Made by a program: the position numbers and the translations under genes. Under the pieces are notes generated by a model that worked only from the letters and a program-made list of their open reading frames with translations, was not told the origin of the DNA and did no database searches. This document shows, one piece after another, positions 58,426-64,000 of a DNA stretch of 64,000 bases (its first letter is position 1; each line of letters begins with the position of its first letter). The stretch is from Burkholderiaceae bacterium (GTDB taxonomy: Bacteria > Pseudomonadota > Gammaproteobacteria > Burkholderiales > Burkholderiaceae_C), in assembly GCA_023150375.1 (NCBI GenBank), contig JAKLLA010000004.1:124001-188000 (forward strand). The letters are read 5' to 3'.

Positions 58426-60333
58426 GCCGGCACTGCCCGGGCTGCAGCCGGCGGCCCGACCCCGGCGTCGACCGCGCCTCGGGGCGCTGGCGGGCCTGCT
58501 GGCCGGCCTGGCGCTGGTGGCACTGGCCGGCTGGGCGGGCTTCGGTGCCAGTGTGCGCCAGGGCACCGACACCCTGCGCGCCGAGGCGAACCACCAGCTC
58601 GACCTGTTCGCCCAGGTGGTGCAGGGCCTGGTGCGCCGGCTCGAGCCGCTGCCCGGCACGGTGCAGCTGGCCACCGAGGTGCAGGCCCTGCTGGCCCGCC
58701 CGGATGCCCCGCGCATGGCCGCAGCGGCCGCCTACCTGCGCCGCCTGAACGCCCACCTCGGCAGCGCCACGGTCTTCGTGCTCGACCAGCGCGGCCAGGT
58801 GCTGGCGGCCAGCGATCCGGCGCTGCACGGCCAGGACCTGTCCTTCCGGCCCTACTTCCTGGAGGCGCTGTCGGGCCGGGTGGGGCGCCATTTCGCGATC
58901 GGCCTGCAGGACGGCCGGCCGGGCTACTACGTCTCGCATCCGATCCACGACGGCGCCCGGGTGGCCGGCGTGGCGGTGGTGAAGATCGACCTCGAGCCCA
59001 TCGGCCAGGCCTGGGAGCAGCTCGGCGCGCCGGCGCTGCTGGCCGACTCGAACCAGGTGGTGATCCTGTCCTCGCGCCCGGAGTGGCGCTACACCGCGCT
59101 GACGGAGCTGAGCGTGGAGCGGCGCGTCGCGCTGCAGACCACCCGCCTGTACGCCGACCAGCCGATCCGCCCCTTCCCGCTGCAGGTGGACCTGCGCATC
59201 GACGAGGACAGCCAGGTCATCGAGGCGGTGCTGCCCCGCGGGCTGGGCGAGCCGGCCGTGCCGCCCGGGCGTGGCGCCGCCGAGGCGGCCGGCACGCCGC
59301 GCGGCATGCTGGTGCTGGGGCGCACGCTCGACGGCATGGACTGGCGGCTGCTGATGTTCGCCGACCTGCGGGTGGTGCGCAGCCAGGCGCTCACCGACGC
59401 GCTGCTGGCCGCGCTGGCCGCCGGCAGCCTGCTGATGGGCGCGCTGCTGTTCAACCAGCGCCGCCGCATCCTGCGCCAGAAGCTCTCGGCGCACCGCGAG
59501 CTGGAGGCCCAGGTGGCCCGGCGCACCCAGGCGCTGAGCGAGGCCAACGCGCGCCTGCAGCAGGAGGTGGCCGAGCGCGAGGCGGCCGAGAAGACCCTGC
59601 GCGCCGCCCAGGACGAGCTGGTGCACGCGGGCAAGATGGCCGCGCTGGGCCAGCTGGCCACCGGCATCACCCACGAGCTGACCCAGCCGCTGGGGGCGAT
59701 CCGCACCCTGTCGGCCAACGCGGTGCAGTTCATGGACCGCGGCCAGCACGACGTGGCCGCCGGCAACCTGCAGATCATGGCCCGGCTGGCCGACCAGATG
59801 GGCGCGATCATCGAGCCGCTCAAGGGCTTCGCGCGCAAGTCCTCGGCCCGGCCGGCGGCCACGCCGGTGGCGCAGGCGATGCGCAACGCGCTGTTCCTGC
59901 ACGATCACCGGCTGCGCCGCGAAGGCATCGAGGTGATCGACGCGCTGCCGCCCGACCTGTGTGCCTGGTGCGACCCGAACCGCCTCGAGCAGGTGCTGAT
60001 CAACCTGATCGGCAACGCCGCCGACGCCATGCGCGAGGCGCCGCAGCGCCGGCTGCGCCTGGGCGCGCGGGAGGTCGGCGGCATGGTCGAGCTGCACGTC
60101 TGCGACAGCGGCAGCGGCCTGCCCGAGGCGGTGCGCGCACGGCTGTTCGAGCCCTTCTTCAGCACCAAGGCCGAGGGCGGCGGGCTGGGCCTGGGGCTGG
60201 CGATCTCGCGCGACATCGCCCGCGAGGCCGGCGGCGAGCTGGAGGCGGACAATGCTCCCGACGGCGGCGCCTGCTTCACGCTGCGCCTGCCGCGCCCGCC
60301 TGCCGACCTGCCACGTCCCGATCACTCGCCGTC

Positions 60334-60337
<4 letters not shown>
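58400..60337 (+). CDS. DctB-like sensor histidine kinase
   Basis: The protein is 645 aa from GTG 58400 (an in-frame GTG at 58352 is also possible), overlapping the lysR end by 26 bp. TM1 lies near residues 30-50, a large periplasmic PDC/dCache sensor of ~280 aa follows (GSATVFVLDQRGQVLAASDPALHGQDLSFRPYFLEALSG; DGRPGYYVSHPIHDGARVAGVAVVKIDL), then TM2 and a coiled coil (LEAQVARRTQALSEANARLQQEVAEREAAE). H box: GITHELTQPLGAIRTL; N and G boxes: VLINLIGNAADAM, CDSGSGLPE and GGGLGLGLAISR. It passes phosphate to the sigma-54 regulator encoded next (ATGA overlap). Confidence 0.93.
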
Positions 60338-61698
<1,361 letters not shown>

Positions 61699-61763
61699 TC
61701 CGACCGCCCGGGTCTGCCTCCCCTGAGCGGTCTGGCCAGGGGCGCCCCGATCGTGCTGCCGGC

Positions 61764-61775
61764 ACGGAAATCCGT
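61764..61775. promoter_or_regulatory. Enhancer-like palindrome, site 1
   Basis: ACGGAAATCCGT, the reverse complement of site 2 at 61796, lies about 150 bp upstream of the sigma-54 promoter, where an enhancer-binding protein site is expected. Confidence 0.6.
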
Positions 61776-61795
61776 TCGCCGCCCGCCGGCCTTGT

Positions 61796-61807
61796 ACGGA
61801 TTTCCGT
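61796..61807. promoter_or_regulatory. Enhancer-like palindrome, site 2
   Basis: ACGGATTTCCGT, 32 bp (about three helical turns) from site 1, so a regulator could bind both on one face of the DNA. Confidence 0.6.
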
Positions 61808-61918
61808 ATCCCGGCAGTGGCGCAAGGCCCCCTCGCCGGGCCGGGGCGGCGGTGGTGGCCCGGGCATCGGGCCCGTCCCAAGGGCAGCGCAGCGCCACCG
61901 GGGGTGGGCTGTGACATC

Positions 61919-61934
61919 TGGCACGAAGCGTGCA
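61919..61934 (+). promoter_or_regulatory. Sigma-54 promoter (-24/-12) of the amino-acid ABC operon
   Basis: TGGCACG-AAGC-GTGCA matches the TGGCACG-N4-TTGCW consensus with one mismatch (TTGC to GTGC) and keeps the GG and GC elements at the right distance. It lies 30 bp before the first SBP start. Confidence 0.7.
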
Positions 61935-61944
61935 ATCCACGGTC

Positions 61945-61954
61945 CGGATTTCCG
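61945..61954. promoter_or_regulatory. Third CGGATTTCCG site, downstream of the promoter
   Basis: The 10-bp core CGGATTTCCG recurs between the sigma-54 promoter and the start codon at 61964. Binding here could block initiation or RNA polymerase clearance. Confidence 0.5.
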
Positions 61955-61963
61955 AACTGCACC

Positions 61964-62878
61964 GTGAACCTGCGCGCCTTCGTCCTCGCCTGCTCAGCCG
62001 CTGTGCTGCCGCTGGCCGCTGCTGCGGCCGGTGCGGCGTCGGCTGCCGAGGCGCCACCGGGCACGCTGGGACGCATCGCCGCCACGGGCACGATCAACCT
62101 GGGCCACCGCGAATCGTCGGTGCCCTTCTCCTACTACGACGCCAACCGCCAGGTGGTGGGCTATTCGCACGAGCTGATGCTGCGCGTGGTCGAGGCGGTG
62201 AAGGCCGAGCTGAAGCTGCCGGCGCTGACCCTGCGGCTGGTGCCGGTGACCTCGCAGAACCGCATTCCGCTGGTGCAGAACGGCACCGTCGACCTGGAGT
62301 GCGGCTCCACGTCGCACACCGCCGAGCGGGCCCGGCAGGTGGCCTTCTCGACCTCCTTCTTCGTCGTCACCACCCGGCTGCTGGTGCCGCGCGACGGTCC
62401 GGTGAAGGACTTCCCCGACCTGGCGGGCCGGCGCGTCGTGGTCACCGCCGGCACCACCTCCGAGCGGCTGCTGCGTACCTACGGCGAAGCGCGCGGCAAG
62501 CGCATCCAGGTGGTCACCGCGCGTGACCATGGCGAGGCCTTCCGTGTGCTCGAGGACGGCCAGGTCGATGCCTTCATGCTCGACGACGCCCTGCTGCACG
62601 GCGAGCGCGCCAAGGCCCGCGAGCCGCAGCGCTGGGTGGTCACCGGCACGCCGATGTCCACCGAGGTCTACGGCTGCATGATGCGATCGGGCGATGCGGC
62701 CTTCAAGGCCGTCGTCGACCGCGCCATCACGCGCGCGCTCACCTCCGGCGAGGCCCGGCGCATCTACACCCGCTGGTTCCAGCGGCCCATTCCGCCGCGG
62801 GGGCTGAACCTCGAATTCGCGCCTTCCGAGGCGCTGCTGACCCTGTTCCGCCGGCCCGACGACCGGCCGCTGCCCTGA
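61964..62878 (+). CDS. Amino-acid ABC substrate-binding protein, GltI-like (first of two)
   Basis: The protein is 304 aa from GTG 61964 (NLRAFVLACSAAVLPLAAAAAGAASAAE, signal peptide). PBP type 3 for polar amino acids: TGTINLGHRESSVPFSYYDANRQVVGYSHELMLRVVEAVK, VTSQNRIPLVQNGTVDLECGST and GRRVVVTAGTTSERLLR. It would bind glutamate/aspartate or a related acid in the periplasm. It shares the VTSQNRIPLVQNGTVDLECG block with the next gene but is otherwise diverged. First gene after the sigma-54 promoter. Confidence 0.9.
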   Translation: MNLRAFVLACSAAVLPLAAAAAGAASAAEAPPGTLGRIAATGTINLGHRESSVPFSYYDANRQVVGYSHELMLRVVEAVKAELKLPALTLRLVPVTSQNRIPLVQNGTVDLECGSTSHTAERARQVAFSTSFFVVTTRLLVPRDGPVKDFPDLAGRRVVVTAGTTSERLLRTYGEARGKRIQVVTARDHGEAFRVLEDGQVDAFMLDDALLHGERAKAREPQRWVVTGTPMSTEVYGCMMRSGDAAFKAVVDRAITRALTSGEARRIYTRWFQRPIPPRGLNLEFAPSEALLTLFRRPDDRPLP

Positions 62879-62940
62879 GGGGCCGAGCGCGCCGCAACCC
62901 GGGCCATTCCTTCCCTCCCTGCCACCCTGATGGAGTCGCG

Positions 62941-63855
62941 ATGAACCCCTGCAAGTTTTCCCCGACCGCCCGTGCCGTGCTCGCCGCGGTTGCCCTGACC
63001 GCCCTGACCGGCGTGGCCCAGGCCGACACGCTCAAGAAGATCAAGGACTCCGGTTCGATCTCGCTGGGCGTGCGCGAGTCCTCCGGCCTGTCCTTCACGC
63101 TGGGCAACGGCAAGTTCGTGGGCTTTCACACCGAGATGGCCGAGCGCGTGATCGCCGACCTGCAGAAGCAGCTCGGCCTGTCCAAGCTGGAGATCAAGTA
63201 CCAGCCGGTGACCTCGCAGAACCGCATTCCGCTGGTGCAGAACGGTACGGTCGACCTCGAGTGCGGCTCGACCACCAACAACGCCACGCGCCAGAAGGAC
63301 GTGGCCTTCGCGGTGACCACCTACGTCGAGGAAGTGCGCATGGCGGTCAAGGCTGCCTCCGGCATCACCTCGATCGGCCAGCTCGCGGGCAAGAAGGTGG
63401 CCACCACCACCGGCACGACCTCGGTGCAGCACCTGCGCAAGCACGAGCGTGCCAACGGCATGAACTTCGAAGAGGTCTACGGCAAGGACCACGCCGACAG
63501 CTTCCTGCTGCTCGAGTCCGGCCGTGCCGACGCCTTCGTGATGGACGGCTCGATCCTGGCGGCCAACATCGCCAAGTCGAAGAACCCGGCCGATTTCAAG
63601 ATCGTCGGCGAGGTGCTGAGCGTCGAGCCGATCGCCTGCATGCTGCGCAAGGACGACGTCGCCTTCAAGAAGGCGGTGGACAGCAGCATCCAGGGCCTGA
63701 TCAAGAACGGCGAGCTGGCCAAGCTGTACGACAAGTGGTTCATGCAGCCCATCCCGCCGGCCAACACCCGCATCGGCCTGCCGCTGTCGGAGGCCACCAA
63801 GGCCGCCTGGGCCAACCCCAACGACAAGCCGATGGAAGACTACGCGAAGAAGTGA
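62941..63855 (+). CDS. gltI: Glutamate/aspartate ABC substrate-binding protein
   Basis: The protein is 304 aa with signal peptide MNPCKFSPTARAVLAAVALTALTGVAQA. GltI signatures: LKKIKDSGSISLGVRESSGLSFTLGNGKFVGFHTEMAERVI, QPVTSQNRIPLVQNGTVDLECGSTTNNATRQKDVAFAVTTYV and LYDKWFMQPIPPANTRIGLPLSEATKAAW. It is the periplasmic receptor of the GltIJKL uptake system. A gltJ-type permease gene follows 80 bp later. Tandem with a related SBP gene, which is unusual. Confidence 0.92.
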   Translation: MNPCKFSPTARAVLAAVALTALTGVAQADTLKKIKDSGSISLGVRESSGLSFTLGNGKFVGFHTEMAERVIADLQKQLGLSKLEIKYQPVTSQNRIPLVQNGTVDLECGSTTNNATRQKDVAFAVTTYVEEVRMAVKAASGITSIGQLAGKKVATTTGTTSVQHLRKHERANGMNFEEVYGKDHADSFLLLESGRADAFVMDGSILAANIAKSKNPADFKIVGEVLSVEPIACMLRKDDVAFKKAVDSSIQGLIKNGELAKLYDKWFMQPIPPANTRIGLPLSEATKAAWANPNDKPMEDYAKK

Positions 63856-63935
63856 TCGCGCGTTGACGTCCGGCGGGGCGCGGTGGCATCGGCCGCCGCG
63901 CCCCGGGTATTTCGAAGACCCGAGGAGGAGGCCGC

Positions 63936-64000
63936 GTGGCAACTTGGGATTGGCAGGTGTTCTGCAAGGACACCCTCGAGGGTGAGGTCGTGACGGGCTG
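63936..64000 (+). CDS. Start of a gltJ-type amino-acid ABC permease (cut by window edge)
   Basis: GTG 63936 follows a strong GAGGAGGAGG ribosome site. The translated start (ATWDWQVFCKDTLEGEVVTG) is the family's usual W-D-W-x-x-F opening, and the order SBP then permease is that of gltIJKL. Only about 21 codons are in the window, so the call rests mostly on context. Confidence 0.7.
   Translation, partial: MATWDWQVFCKDTLEGEVVTG

Noticed and set aside
62244-63275. The shared VTSQNRIPLVQNGTVDLECG stretch as a recent gene duplication
   Set aside because: This block is a conserved family motif of GltI-type proteins; outside it the two proteins differ widely, so the duplication is not recent.

Overview
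This window is GC-rich bacterial chromosomal DNA (roughly 70% G+C). Gene content points to a metabolically versatile betaproteobacterium of the order Burkholderiales, of the Rubrivivax/Leptothrix/Comamonadaceae kind: PuuD-type urate oxidation, a protocatechuate 4,5-cleavage (lig/pmd) cluster, an OmpC-like porin, many LysR regulators and a GltI-type amino-acid uptake operon. This placement is an inference from gene content; no rRNA is present. I saw no tRNA, rRNA, CRISPR array, insertion sequence or prophage.

Layout. 1-6.8 kb: the end of a GST gene, a proline-rich DUF1615 lipoprotein, a GNAT protein, a QseBC-like two-component pair, a small 2Fe-2S protein, a DUF456 membrane protein and a UspA protein. 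6.9-14.8 kb: a purine/urate catabolic island. uraH, a porin and puuD are on the minus strand. A GntR/FCD regulator, puuE, a uraD-allantoate amidohydrolase fusion and an unusual M20 protein are on the plus strand, joined by ATGA overlaps. 14.9-24.7 kb: a protocatechuate 4,5-cleavage locus made of two plus-strand units (SBP-like protein + ligJ; ligK-ligI-ligA-ligB-ligC). Each unit is preceded by the same ~56-bp promoter signature, and a divergent acyl-CoA synthetase/MarR pair lies between them. 24.7-29.5 kb: an RlmN-like radical SAM protein, an aldo/keto reductase, an AEC transporter, and a Fur-type regulator with a cytochrome c peroxidase. 30-36.9 kb: a large BACON-like lipoprotein, then a complete class I P450 system (reductase, ferredoxin, P450) divergent from an AraC regulator. 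36.9-39.3 kb: a LysR regulator divergent from a second, shorter ligA/ligB pair. 39.3-43.6 kb: a degraded patch with a toxin-antitoxin pair, an orphan HicB, a truncated caspase-like gene, a frameshifted beta-helix gene and a glgC with a 3'-end frameshift. 43.7-46.3 kb: an M48 protease, a glycine-zipper lipoprotein and an HNH endonuclease. 46.5-55.5 kb: a TetR-headed beta-oxidation operon (fadE-like, DUF2147, fadB-like, thiolase) followed by an enoyl-CoA hydratase, an SGNH hydrolase and a thioesterase. 55.6-64 kb: an ATM1-like ABC exporter, a HypT-like LysR, a DctB/DctD-like sigma-54 two-component system, and a GltI-type ABC uptake operon running off the right edge.

How the genes fit together. 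Urate goes to 5-hydroxyisourate (PuuD), OHCU (UraH), allantoin (UraD domain), allantoate (PuuE) and then ureidoglycine/ureidoglycolate (AllC domain). Protocatechuate goes through ring cleavage (LigAB), CHMS oxidation (LigC), PDC hydrolysis (LigI), OMA hydration (LigJ) and CHA aldol cleavage (LigK) to pyruvate and oxaloacetate. No LigU-type tautomerase is visible. The P450 system beside the second LigAB pair suggests O-demethylation of a methoxylated aromatic feeding a second ring-cleavage enzyme (inference). The sigma-54 system is probably wired to the downstream amino-acid ABC operon: a near-consensus -24/-12 promoter and three copies of a palindromic site lie between them.
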